NCBI RefSeq assembly: GCF_027587175.1
Contig: NZ_JAPCID010000060.1
Span: forward strand, 1-43,437
Length of the DNA: 43,437 nt
Source: Solirubrobacter deserti
Lineage (GTDB): Bacteria > Actinomycetota > Thermoleophilia > Solirubrobacterales > Solirubrobacteraceae
Direction: 5' to 3'
Each line of letters starts with the position of its first letter. The stretch's first letter is position 1. This document shows, piece after piece, positions 1-6,832 of the stretch. Made by a program: the position numbers and the translations under genes. A model generated the notes under the pieces. The model saw only the letters and a program-made list of their open reading frames with translations, searched no databases and was not told the DNA's origin.

Positions 1-484
1 TCGCCCGCGTGACGCGCTTGATCATGGCGTCGCAGCGGGCGACATCCCCGTCACGCTCGGCCACCAGCAGATCGACGGAGGGACCGTCGACGCCGTGCTG
101 GCGGGCCAGCGCCAAGGCCCCTTCGGACTCGCCGCAGACGTACAACGTGTCCACCGCGATGGGAATGTCTTCGCGCCGTTGCAGCAGCTCCTCCAGGGGC
201 CGCCCGCCCCACTCGCGCGCCGTCTCGAGGTCTCCGGCGAGTGCGAACAGTCCCGCCGTCTGTGTTCGCGAGCGACCGTCGCCGGTGCCGTAGTGCTCCT
301 CCACGCGCCAGATCGCGTCGGTCGCGGCCTCTTGGAACACCCGGGATGCCTCGGCCGTCTCGTCCAGCCAGCGCAGCCCGCGGGCGAGCATCGCGAGTTT
401 TCGCCACGTGGGGCGTTCAGCGGCGCCCGCGCGTGCCTCGGCGACCGCGGCGGTCAGCTCCTCCGTCGTCAGCGTCCACGCCAT
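1..484 (-). CDS. Unrecognised helical protein, C-terminus cut by window edge
   Basis: An open frame starts at an ATG (484-482, minus) and runs without a stop to the left window edge, giving 161 codons of an incomplete protein. It begins MAWTLTTEELTAAVAEAR and continues with Ala/Leu/Glu-rich helices of TPR-like character (for example LRWLDETAEASRVFQEAA and LFALAGDLETAREWAG). I see no signal peptide, membrane segment or catalytic motif and do not recognise the family. Start choice: a TAGGTT -10-like box (491-496 on the plus strand, read on minus) ends 6 nt before the ATG, which fits a leaderless transcript. The reading is supported by typical high-GC third positions. Function unknown; a tetratricopeptide-like scaffold is only a guess. 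Confidence 0.7.
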   Translation of the reverse strand, partial: MAWTLTTEELTAAVAEARAGAAERPTWRKLAMLARGLRWLDETAEASRVFQEAATDAIWRVEEHYGTGDGRSRTQTAGLFALAGDLETAREWGGRPLEELLQRREDIPIAVDTLYVCGESEGALALARQHGVDGPSVDLLVAERDGDVARCDAMIKRVTRA

Positions 485-588
485 ATCCGCAACCTAGATC
501 GCGTCGCGCGCCCCGTCATGCCGTTGCGAGGACCGGCGAAACTCCAGTGGCCACCGCGTCCTCCCGACCGCTGCTTTTGCGTGACGAG

Positions 589-993
589 CTAGTGCCGAGG
601 AGCGACGCGATGCTTGACGGCTGGCAAGTCGTCGAAGGCATGCGAGTCAGTGGTGACCACGACGCGGGCGGTCGCGCGAGCGGTCGCGGCGATCTGGAGG
701 TCGTGTGCTCCACGCGGACGCCCCGAACGGCGTGCGTGGGCGAGCAGGACGGCGTGTTGTCGGGCGATCTCGAGGTCGAAGCTGATGACGTCGAAGGTGG
801 TCAGAATCGCCTCGACCGTTGCGAGACGCGCTGCCTTGCGCTGTTCGTCGGCGAGTTCGACGCCCACGAGCAACTCCGAAGCGGTGATCGCGGCAATCGC
901 GATGTCCGCGTCGTCGGGCAGCACCGATGCGGGGATCGGCGGGCCGCGCTCGATCGCGATCAGCACACCTGTGTCGACGATCAGTCGTTCCAC
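589..993 (-). CDS. vapC: VapC-like PIN-domain ribonuclease toxin
   Basis: A 134-residue PIN-domain protein, the usual VapC length. The four expected acidic residues that bind the catalytic Mg/Mn are visible: D7 (LIVDTGVLIA), E40 (ITASELLVG), D98 (GAHDLQIAA) and D116 (VVTTDSHAFD). VapC toxins are RNases that cleave tRNA or rRNA and are held inactive by the partner antitoxin. The GTG start at 993 lies inside the last codons of the upstream antitoxin gene, a 13-nt overlap in a different frame that implies translational coupling. The frame stays open for 20 codons upstream of this GTG, but those residues are Arg/Gly-rich and unlike the family. Target RNA cannot be read from sequence. Confidence 0.9.
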   Translation of the reverse strand: MERLIVDTGVLIAIERGPPIPASVLPDDADIAIAAITASELLVGVELADEQRKAARLATVEAILTTFDVISFDLEIARQHAVLLAHARRSGRPRGAHDLQIAATARATARVVVTTDSHAFDDLPAVKHRVAPRH

Positions 994-1238
994 GGGTCCG
1001 CGGCGGCGGCGTCTCCCGCGAAGCGACGCAACTCGTCCAGCTCGTCTGCCCATTGATCGTCGGGCGGGTGCTCTGCGAGGATGCGCCGCAAGTCCGCCCC
1101 GGTTCCGCGACGGGCCGGTGCGATCGTCGCTACGGCACGTCCGCGGCGAACGACGGTGAAGGTTTCGCCCCGGTGCTCGACAGCGTCCAGGAGATCCGCG
1201 AAGCGTTTCGATGCCTCGGTGGCGCTGATCTCACTCAC
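981..1238 (-). CDS. vapB: Phd/YefM-type antitoxin (VapB partner)
   Basis: An 85-residue protein beginning MSEISATEASKRFADLLDAV, the classic Phd/YefM N-terminus that folds as a dimeric DNA-binding module, followed by FTVVRRGRAVATIAP. The C-terminal tail (DDQWADELDELRRFAG) is the part expected to wrap the PIN toxin. The type II antitoxin normally neutralises VapC and, with it, represses its own promoter. The frame is open upstream, but GTG at 1238 is preferred because homologues start at this point and a strong promoter is placed 7 nt upstream of it (leaderless). The stop overlaps the toxin GTG. Family assignment is firm; naming it vapB rests on its partner. Confidence 0.88.
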   Translation of the reverse strand: MSEISATEASKRFADLLDAVEHRGETFTVVRRGRAVATIAPARRGTGADLRRILAEHPPDDQWADELDELRRFAGDAAAADPWND

Positions 1239-1245
1239 GTATCCG

Positions 1246-1273
1246 ATTATCCGATTCGAGCTCGCGAAGTCAA
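1246..1273 (-). promoter_or_regulatory. Promoter of the vapBC-like operon
   Basis: Read on minus: TTGACT (1268-1273), a 16-bp spacer, then GATAAT (1246-1251). The -10 ends 7 nt before the GTG at 1238, so transcription should begin at or next to the start codon. The pentamer CGGAT is repeated 8 bp apart across the -10 (CGGATAATCGGAT), a plausible antitoxin-binding repeat. The promoter is read directly; repression by the antitoxin is inferred from the family. Confidence 0.75.
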
Positions 1274-1407
1274 GGCTCGACGCTCCGACCACTGACCCTT
1301 TGCGCGAGAAGCGCAGCGCGGCCTGCGGTGCTGCTCGTGGACGGGAAGCGCATGTCATTGACGCTCGTCGACCACGGCGGCTGCAAGGTCCCGACGCTGC
1401 GCGTGGC

Positions 1408-1938
1408 TCACGTGTCTTGGAGGCGGAAGCTGCGCTTGAAGGATCGGCCCGTCCAACGCAGCGTGCCGATCCGCAGCTGCGACGGACAGCAGTTCGCGTC
1501 GCCCGAGCCGTACTTGGGCTCGGTCGTCACGAGGCGCGTGCCGTTGGCTTCGAGCCGGAACGTGGTGTCGCTGAGGCGGCGGAAGACGATCCGCCACTGC
1601 GAGCCGCGCCGGCGCAGGACCACCCACGGGGCCGGCGAAGAAACCGTGCAGCACTGGTAGAGCAGCGCGCGGTCGGTCACGCCGTCGCCGTTGAAGTCAC
1701 CGCAGAGCGAGGTGGAGGGGCGGCGGTAGATGCTGCTCGGCTGGGTGCCGGAGAAGACGCGCCGTAGGCCCCGGTCGGTGTTCAGGGCCCGCTGCAGGCC
1801 CGCCTTCAGCGCTGCGGCGTGGCCGGCCGAGCGCGAGCACGTCTCCCACGGCGAGGCGGCGACCGCGGTCTCGGGAGCGGCGGCGCAGAGGGCGAGGCCG
1901 ATGACGGCGACCGCGGACCGGCGAGGGTGTGCGCGCAT
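1408..1938 (-). CDS. Secreted protein with an FG-GAP-like calcium loop
   Basis: A 176-residue protein with a signal peptide (MRAHPRRSAV then a hydrophobic stretch, likely cleavage near AVAA at 26-28). The mature part contains CGDFNGDGVTDRALLY (79-94), the D-x-N-x-D-G pattern of EF-hand-like calcium loops in FG-GAP/VCBS repeats, and several cysteines (34, 79, 96, 97, 150, 151) that could form disulfides outside the cell. The rest is beta-rich and I do not recognise a named family. It stands alone between the toxin-antitoxin operon and the winged-helix regulator pair. Exported protein of unknown role. Confidence 0.75.
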   Translation of the reverse strand: MRAHPRRSAVAVIGLALCAAAPETAVAASPWETCSRSAGHAAALKAGLQRALNTDRGLRRVFSGTQPSSIYRRPSTSLCGDFNGDGVTDRALLYQCCTVSSPAPWVVLRRRGSQWRIVFRRLSDTTFRLEANGTRLVTTEPKYGSGDANCCPSQLRIGTLRWTGRSFKRSFRLQDT

Positions 1939-1965
1939 GCGCGTGCACTACCCGCTCGCCGCCGA

Positions 1966-2265
1966 TCACACCGTGGAACGGGCGGCCGCGACGAGCCGCT
2001 CGAGCGCCGCCGCGTGCCGCTGGAACGCCTCGCGGCCCGCGCTCGTCAGGCGGACGCGCGTGCGGCGCGTGCCGGCCTCCCGGTCCTTGCGCACCTCGAC
2101 GTAGCCGGCGCCGGCGAGCGCGGAGAGGTGCTTGGACAGCGCCGAGTCGCTGGTCTCGAGGCTGTCGCGCAGAAAAGCGAACTCGACCCACTCGGCCGGC
2201 GCCAACAGCGCGACGATCGACAGCCGCGCCGGGACGTGCAGGAACTCGTCGAAGTCGGGGTCCAT
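1966..2265 (-). CDS. Winged-helix transcriptional regulator (MarR/ArsR-like)
   Basis: A 99-residue stand-alone winged helix: LHVPARLSIVALLAPAEWVEFAFLRDSL (split across residues 9-36) precedes the recognition region TSDSALSKHLSALAGAGYV and a basic wing (EVRKDREAGTRRTRVRL, 57-73). This matches the small HTH regulators of the MarR/ArsR/PadR superfamily that often accompany a membrane protein. Its ATG overlaps the TGA of the upstream membrane-protein gene by one base (TGATG), so the two are translationally coupled. It most likely binds the two palindromes at 2739-2782 that cover the operon promoter, giving autoregulation. That binding is inferred from adjacency and symmetry; the ligand is unknown. 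Confidence 0.85.
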   Translation of the reverse strand: MDPDFDEFLHVPARLSIVALLAPAEWVEFAFLRDSLETSDSALSKHLSALAGAGYVEVRKDREAGTRRTRVRLTSAGREAFQRHAAALERLVAAARSTV

Positions 2266-2717
2266 CAGCGGTCCTGACGGCGCACGGCCGACGCGAACGC
2301 CGACCGGGTCAGCCGCGCGAGCCCGACGCTCAGCAATGCGACCGCGGCGGCGGCGAACGTGTTCGGTGCCGGCAGCTCGAGCGCCTCCGCGAGGGCGGGC
2401 AGGCCGGCGATGGCAGCGATGAGGGCGACCGACGCGCCGCAAAGCAGCGCCAGTTCGGCTGCGCTGCCGCGGCGCCGGACGGCGGCGCCGCGGGTGTGGA
2501 CGATCGCCATGCCGACGAGCACCACGGCGGCGCCGAGGCTGACGATCGTGTCCCACGGGTCCGGCAGGTCGCGGGCGGCGACGACGACGAACAGCCCGAC
2601 GGCCGCCGCGAGCACGGAGCGCCAGGCGAAGCCGTGGCGGACGTACTCGGCACGCGTGCGGGCCTGCATGCGCCGGATGTCGTCGAGGGACGTCTGGGGG
2701 TCGTACTGGGTGGCCAT
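2265..2717 (-). CDS. Four-TM membrane protein, partner of winged-helix regulator
   Basis: A 150-residue protein. A soluble N-terminus (MATQYDPQTSLDDIRRMQ, then RTRAEYVRHG) leads into about four hydrophobic helices (SVLAAAVGLFVVVAA; TIVSLGAAVVLVGMAIV; LALLCGASVALIAAIAG; TFAAAAVALLSVGLA). Start chosen at ATG 2717 because an AGGAGG Shine-Dalgarno lies 7 nt upstream. Earlier in-frame codons fall inside the operator and are rejected. It is first in a two-gene operon whose second gene encodes a winged-helix regulator. No transport or enzymatic motif is visible; it may be a small sensor or carry the activity controlled by the regulator, but neither is shown. Confidence 0.8.
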   Translation of the reverse strand: MATQYDPQTSLDDIRRMQARTRAEYVRHGFAWRSVLAAAVGLFVVVAARDLPDPWDTIVSLGAAVVLVGMAIVHTRGAAVRRRGSAAELALLCGASVALIAAIAGLPALAEALELPAPNTFAAAAVALLSVGLARLTRSAFASAVRRQDR

Positions 2718-2738
2718 GGAATGCCTCCTGGTCCGTGT

Positions 2739-2782
2739 ACTTGCCTGAGAGGAAAGTAGCACGACTTTCCTCAGAGGCAAGT
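2739..2782 (-). promoter_or_regulatory. Tandem 19-bp palindromic operators over a promoter
   Basis: Two copies of ACTTkCCTnnnAGGmAAGT lie at 2739-2757 and 2764-2782, each palindromic with one mismatch, separated by 6 bp (centres 25 bp apart). Together they also make a large inverted repeat with 20-nt arms (2738-2757 and 2764-2783). On minus, the distal copy contains a -35-like TTGCCT (2775-2780), and the proximal copy starts within a -10-like TACTTT (2753-2758) after a 16-bp spacer. A regulator binding both copies would cover the RNA polymerase site. The adjacent winged-helix gene is the obvious candidate. Confidence 0.75.
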
Positions 2783-2952
2783 AGGTCCGGCGGCTACCCG
2801 TACCGACGACTGTTCATCGGCTCTGTACCGTCCGGCGCGGTGAATGTATGAGAGCCGCCACGGAACAGACCACGTCGCGCCGCCCGGACTGAGTCCGGCC
2901 CTCGCGCGACGCCCCGTTTCTGTTCTGCGTTCACCGTTCGGAGGTACCCCCA

Positions 2953-3327
2953 ATGTCGCGCGATCAGCGCAACCGCGGCCGTCGGCGCCTACCCGCCACG
3001 TTCCGCTGCCGTAACTGCGGCCTCGACGTCGGCACCTCGGCGCCGGGCACCGCGCACCGCAACCACTGCCCCAGCTGCCTGTGGAGCCTGCACGTCGACG
3101 ACGACGTGCCGGGCGACCGGGACGCCGACTGCGCCGCCGCGATGGAACCCGTCGGCGTCAGCGCCCGCCGCAACGGCGAATGGGCACTCGTGCACCGCTG
3201 CCGTGGTTGCCGGACGGTTCACCTGAACCGCATCGCGGGCGACGACAACGCGCTCGCGCTGATGCAGCTGGCGGTGCGCCCGCTCGCCTCAGCGCCGTTT
3301 CCGCTGGAACGGCTCAACCAGCTCTGA
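2953..3327 (+). CDS. RNHCP-domain zinc-ribbon-like protein
   Basis: A 124-residue soluble protein carrying the signature RNHCP at 36-40 (HRNHCPSCLWS). Three CxxC pairs are visible: C19-C22, C39-C42 and C83-C86, so one or more zinc sites are likely. This matches the RNHCP domain family, whose biochemical role is unknown to me. A GGAGG Shine-Dalgarno lies before the ATG (cggaggtaccccca then ATG). It is monocistronic: a strong GC hairpin follows directly at 3336-3360. A role in RNA or ribosome biology would be a guess from the zinc-ribbon shape only. Confidence 0.88.
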   Translation: MSRDQRNRGRRRLPATFRCRNCGLDVGTSAPGTAHRNHCPSCLWSLHVDDDVPGDRDADCAAAMEPVGVSARRNGEWALVHRCRGCRTVHLNRIAGDDNALALMQLAVRPLASAPFPLERLNQL

Positions 3328-3335
3328 CCGCCCCC

Positions 3336-3360
3336 GGGCCGGCGTCACCGACGCCGGCCC
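3336..3360 (+). terminator. Hairpin terminator after the RNHCP gene
   Basis: Perfect 11-bp stem GGGCCGGCGTC (3336-3346) and GACGCCGGCCC (3350-3360) with a 3-nt loop, starting 8 nt after the stop codon. There is no U-tract, as is common for hairpin terminators in high-GC actinobacteria. Confidence 0.75.
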
Positions 3361-3490
3361 AGCGCCGGCTCTCACCTGAGCGCCCGGTGGGGCGGGACAT
3401 CCGCCCGCGATGGCCGCCGGTGCGGCGGCGTCTTTGAAGCACGACACCCAATCACGACGGCGCGCCATGGCGCGCCGAAGGAGAACTCAA

Positions 3491-4558
3491 GTGCTTCACA
3501 GCAACCATCGCAGGATCCTGCTCGGCCTCGGCGCCATCGCGGCGTTCGCATTGCCGGCCGTCCCGGCCCAGGCGCAGGTATCGGCCTCGGTCTCGTCCGG
3601 GGCGAACGTGCGCTGGGTCGGCGGCGACGCCGACAACAACGTGCGCTTCACGCTCAGCGGCAGCTCGATCATCGTCGACGACGTCGTGCCGCTGGCCATC
3701 GGCACCGGCTGCGCGCCGGTCGCCGGCGACCCGACCAAGGCCAATTGCGTCGCGCCCAAGGCCGGCAACGACTTCAAGGACGTCGTCGCGCTCGCGGGCC
3801 TCGGCAACGACCGCGTCGTCAACTCGTCCGGCGTGCCGATGCAGGGCAATGGCGGTCCGGGCAACGACACCCTGATCGGCGACCTCAAGGCCAAGGACAT
3901 GCTCACCGGCTCGTCCGGCAACGACGAGCTGCACGGCCTCGGCGGCTTCAACGAGCTCGACGGCGGCACCGGCGACGACCAGTTGCTCGGCGGCGTCAGT
4001 CCGGACAAGATGAAGGGCGGGTTCGGCAACGACCAGCTCGACGGCGGCGGCAGCGACGACGTGCTCGACGGCGGCTTCGGCAGCGACGTCATTGACGGTG
4101 GTGCGGCCGGGATCAGCGTCAACGAGCGCCATGACCGGGTGCTCTACGGCGACCGCTCCGCGCGCGTCGTGGTCGACCTGACGCGGTTCGACGCGACCCA
4201 GGGCGAGGTCGGCGAAGCCGACACCATCCGCGAGATCGAGGACGTGGTCACCGGCAACGGTGGCGACAGCATCCTCGGCAACGAGTTCGCCAACAGCATC
4301 GACGCGGGTGCGGGCAACGACAGCGTCCACGGCCGCGATGGCCGTGACCAGATCGTCGGCGGCCTGGGCAGCGACTTCCTGCTGCCGTCCTCGCCGCCGA
4401 ACCTGGTCATCCCGTTCGGTGCGGTGCCGGACGGCGACGTCGACGTCGTCGACTGCGGCGCCATCGGCCCGAACCCCGCCGATCCGGGCGACGTCGGGTT
4501 CCGCGTGCTCAGCGACGGCGACCTGATCCACGACTGCGCGACGGTGTTCAACCAGTAA
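3491..4558 (+). CDS. Secreted RTX-type calcium-binding beta-roll protein
   Basis: A 355-residue exported protein. GTG at 3491 is chosen because AAGGAG sits 8 nt upstream and a clean signal peptide follows (RRILLGLGAIAAFALPA, cleavage near AQA). After a beta-rich N-terminal part (about 30-120), the sequence becomes a run of glycine/aspartate nonapeptides of the GGxGxDxLx type (GGPGNDTLIG, SSGNDELHG, GTGDDQLLGG, GFGNDQLDGG, GFGSDVIDGG, and later GAGNDSVHG and GLGSDFLL). Such repeats bind calcium and fold into a parallel beta roll outside the cell. No protease, lipase or adhesin domain is fused to it, so its role is open. It is flanked by hairpins on both sides and appears to be transcribed alone. 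Confidence 0.88.
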   Translation: MLHSNHRRILLGLGAIAAFALPAVPAQAQVSASVSSGANVRWVGGDADNNVRFTLSGSSIIVDDVVPLAIGTGCAPVAGDPTKANCVAPKAGNDFKDVVALAGLGNDRVVNSSGVPMQGNGGPGNDTLIGDLKAKDMLTGSSGNDELHGLGGFNELDGGTGDDQLLGGVSPDKMKGGFGNDQLDGGGSDDVLDGGFGSDVIDGGAAGISVNERHDRVLYGDRSARVVVDLTRFDATQGEVGEADTIREIEDVVTGNGGDSILGNEFANSIDAGAGNDSVHGRDGRDQIVGGLGSDFLLPSSPPNLVIPFGAVPDGDVDVVDCGAIGPNPADPGDVGFRVLSDGDLIHDCATVFNQ

Positions 4559-4578
4559 CGCCTACGCGCCACTTTCGG

Positions 4579-4605
4579 GCCGCCTGTCGATCCTCGGCAG
4601 GCGGC
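4579..4605 (+). terminator. Hairpin terminator after the RTX-like gene
   Basis: GCCGCCTG (4579-4586) pairs with CAGGCGGC (4598-4605). The inner bases extend the stem to 12 pairs, including one U-G, around a 3-nt loop. It starts 20 nt after the stop and ends 14 nt before the next ATG. Confidence 0.7.
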
Positions 4606-4619
4606 TCCGATTCCCTCGC

Positions 4620-5318
4620 ATGTCAAAGGTCATCGCACAGCTCTCGATCTCCCTCGACGGCTTCTACGCCGGCCCGCGCGACGACGAGCCGAACTGGTTC
4701 AAGAGCACGGAGGCCGCGGGCTTCTTCCGCGTCACCCGCTGGGTCACCGAGGCCATGGCGTGGCGCGACCGCCAGCACCTGGCCGGCGGCGAGCAGGACG
4801 TGCACTCCGAGATCGTCGCGGAGTCCTTCGAGCGGCCCGGCGCGTACGTGATGGGCCGCCGCATGTTCGACGGCGGCGAGCGCCCGTGGGGCGAGGAGCC
4901 GCCGTTCCGCAACCCCGTGTTCGTGGTCACCCACCGCGAGCGCGAGCGGCTCGAGCGCCTCGGCGGCACGAGCTTTGAGTTCGTCACCGACGGCCTCGAG
5001 TCCGCGATCGAGCAGGCCCGCGCGGCGGCGGGCGGGAAGGAGGTCGCGATCGCCGGCGGCGGCACGATCATCAAGCAGGCGCTCGAGCTCGGCCTGCTGG
5101 ACGAGATCGAGCTGCACATCGTGCCCGTGATCCTCGGCGCCGGCCAGCGCCTGCTCGACGTCGACCTCGACGTCCGAGAAGGCCTCGAGCTCGTCCCCGA
5201 GCGCACCGTCGCCACGCCCGAGGTCACCCACATCCGCTACCGCGTCGAGGGGCGCAAGCCGCTCGTCCTCGACGACCGCGGCGGCAAGTACCCGGGTCTG
5301 GGCGAGGAGACGGCCTAA
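4620..5318 (+). CDS. RibD C-terminal/DHFR-like reductase domain protein
   Basis: A 232-residue cytosolic protein of the dihydrofolate reductase-like/RibD C-terminal family. The family opening is clear (MSKVIAQLSISLDGFYAG), followed by YVMGRRMFDGGERPWG and VFVVTH, and then the nucleotide-binding part EVAIAGGGTIIKQALELG (about residues 140-157) with LLDEIELHIVPVILGAGQRL. These domains bind NADPH, but most stand-alone members have no known substrate. A true riboflavin role is unlikely because no deaminase domain or rib genes are nearby. It is convergent with the ECF sigma gene, whose stop overlaps this stop codon (5315-5318). Confidence 0.88.
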   Translation: MSKVIAQLSISLDGFYAGPRDDEPNWFKSTEAAGFFRVTRWVTEAMAWRDRQHLAGGEQDVHSEIVAESFERPGAYVMGRRMFDGGERPWGEEPPFRNPVFVVTHRERERLERLGGTSFEFVTDGLESAIEQARAAAGGKEVAIAGGGTIIKQALELGLLDEIELHIVPVILGAGQRLLDVDLDVREGLELVPERTVATPEVTHIRYRVEGRKPLVLDDRGGKYPGLGEETA

Positions 5319-6499
5319 CGCAGCGCGGCGGCGCGGGCGGCGAGGTGGGCGCGTTCGGCGTCCTGCGTCGCCGCCGCGGCGGCCCGCTCGAAGGCGTCCG
5401 CGGCGCCGGAGCGGTCGCCGGCGCGGGCGAGGAAGTGGCCGCGGACGGCGTCCAGCCGGTGATCCAGCCGCGGGTCGCCGGCGAGCGCGTCGAGGGCGGT
5501 GAGCCCAGCCGCGGGGCCGTGCACCTCGCCGACCGCGACCGCGCGGTTGAGCGCGGTGACCGGGTTCGGGTGAACCGCGAGCAAGAGGTCATAGAGCGCG
5601 AGGATCTGCGGCCAGTCCGTGCCGGCCGCGTCCGGCGCCTCGGCGTGGACGGCGACGATCGCGGCCTGCAGCGCGTACGGTCCCGGCGGCCGTTGCGCGG
5701 TCACCGCGAACTCGGTCAACGCCACGCCCTCGGCGATCAACGCCGCGTCCCACAACGACCGGTCCTGCGCTTCCAGAGGGACCAATGACCCGTCCGGCGC
5801 GGTCCGCGCCGACCGGCGTGCATCGTGCAGCAGCATCAGCGCGAGCAGGCCCGCGACCTCGGCGTCGACCGGGCGCATGCGGCGCAGCTCACGCGCCAGC
5901 CGGATCGCCTCCGCGGCCAGGTCATCACGGCGCAACTCGGCGCCCGACGATGCCATGTGGCCTTCGTTGAAGATCAGGTACAGCACCTGCGCGACCTCCG
6001 CGATCGGCGGGTCCGGCGGGAGCCCGAACTCGACGCCCCGCAGCCGCGCCTTCGCCCGCACGATCCGCTGGGCGATCGTCGCCGGCGTGGTGAGCAGCGC
6101 GCGGGCGATCTCCTCCGTCGTCAAGCCGCCGAACGCGCGCAGCGTCAGCGGGATCTGCGCGGACGGGGCCAACGACGGGTGGCAGCAGAGCAGCAGGAGC
6201 GCGAGCGTGTCGTCCTCGTCCGCGGCCTCCTCCGCCACGACCGCCTCGCGCACGACCCGCTCCTCCCGCGCCGCCCGCGAGGCGTCCGCGCGCAGCCCGT
6301 CCACCAGCCGCCGCGACGCGACCGTCAGCAGCCACCCGAACGGGTGCTCGGGCACGTCTTCCCACTGCAGGTACGCCTCCAGCAGCGCCTCCTGGACCGC
6401 GTCCTCGCAGCGGGCGAAGTCACCGTGCCGGCGGATCAGCGTCGCGAGCACCCGCGGCGCGTGCTCGCGAAGCGCCGCGTTCAGTGCATCAGGCGCCAC
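5315..6499 (-). CDS. ECF42-type RNA polymerase sigma factor
   Basis: A 394-residue extracytoplasmic-function sigma factor. Region 2 covers about residues 10-75 (RCEDAVQEALLEAYLQW; FGWLLTVASRRLVDGLR) and region 4 about 110-165 (LRAFGGLTTEEIARALL; TIAQRIVRAKARLRG). A long C-terminal extension with helical repeats (DUF6596/TPR-like, about 175-394) follows. This architecture plus an adjacent DGPF/YciI-like gene defines the ECF42 group; in that group the C-terminal extension, rather than an anti-sigma factor, is thought to control activity. The start is GTG at 6499, inside the DGPF gene (19-nt overlap), so the two are coupled. The signal is unknown. Confidence 0.9.
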   Translation of the reverse strand: MAPDALNAALREHAPRVLATLIRRHGDFARCEDAVQEALLEAYLQWEDVPEHPFGWLLTVASRRLVDGLRADASRAAREERVVREAVVAEEAADEDDTLALLLLCCHPSLAPSAQIPLTLRAFGGLTTEEIARALLTTPATIAQRIVRAKARLRGVEFGLPPDPPIAEVAQVLYLIFNEGHMASSGAELRRDDLAAEAIRLARELRRMRPVDAEVAGLLALMLLHDARRSARTAPDGSLVPLEAQDRSLWDAALIAEGVALTEFAVTAQRPPGPYALQAAIVAVHAEAPDAAGTDWPQILALYDLLLAVHPNPVTALNRAVAVGEVHGPAAGLTALDALAGDPRLDHRLDAVRGHFLARAGDRSGAADAFERAAAAATQDAERAHLAARAAALR

Positions 6500-6819
6500 A
6501 GCTCGAGCGCGCCGGTGCTCCGGGTCACGCCCGGGTACTCGCGGGCGATCTCGAGCGCCCGCTCGTAGCTCTCGACATCGATCACGAAGTAGGAGCCGAC
6601 GTGCTCCTTGACCTCGAGGTACGGGCCGTCGGACACGACGGGCGGGCCGTCGGTGCGGCGCACGTTGACGGGCGGCCCGAGCAGCCCGTTCGCCGTGACC
6701 AGCTCACCCGACTCGGTGAGCCGCCGGTTGAACTCGTCGACCGCGGCGATCACCTCCCGCCGGTCCGGGTCGCTGTTCCAGAGCTGTTCGTCGCCGTAGA
6801 TCAAGGCCAGGTAGCGCAC
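6481..6819 (-). CDS. YciI-like DGPF-domain protein, ECF42 partner
   Basis: A 112-residue protein of the YciI-related (YCII/DGPF) family: it starts MRYLALIYGDEQLWN and carries VVSDGPYLEVKEHVGSYFVIDV, a variant of the DGPF signature (DGPY here), and RALEIAREYPG. It folds as a ferredoxin-like dimer in known relatives. Such genes almost always sit next to ECF42 sigma factors, as here, where the 3' end overlaps the sigma gene by 19 nt. GTG at 6819 is preferred because TAGGGT (6827-6832 on the plus strand, read on minus) ends 7 nt upstream, giving a leaderless start. That -10 uses the stop codon of the upstream B12 gene. Confidence 0.9.
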   Translation of the reverse strand: MRYLALIYGDEQLWNSDPDRREVIAAVDEFNRRLTESGELVTANGLLGPPVNVRRTDGPPVVSDGPYLEVKEHVGSYFVIDVESYERALEIAREYPGVTRSTGALELWRLMH

Positions 6820-6826
6820 CGCCAGA

Positions 6827-6832
6827 ACCCTA
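6827..6832 (-). promoter_or_regulatory. -10 box of the DGPF-ECF42 operon inside the upstream stop codon
   Basis: TAGGGT read on minus; its TAG is the stop codon of the mutase-like gene (6830-6832), and it ends 7 nt before the GTG at 6819. This suggests the sigma-factor pair can be transcribed separately and leaderlessly. No good -35 is visible, so it may be recognised by an alternative sigma factor. Confidence 0.45.

Noticed and set aside
2771-2953. A 60-codon minus frame upstream of the RNHCP gene
   Set aside because: It starts inside the operator region, has no family features and low coding bias, and the space fits a promoter region for the flanking divergent genes.
3935-4380. Repeated GGCAACGAC-like units as a DNA repeat array or CRISPR
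   Set aside because: These are the codons of the Gly/Asp calcium-binding nonapeptides in the RTX-like protein; there are no identical repeats with unique spacers.
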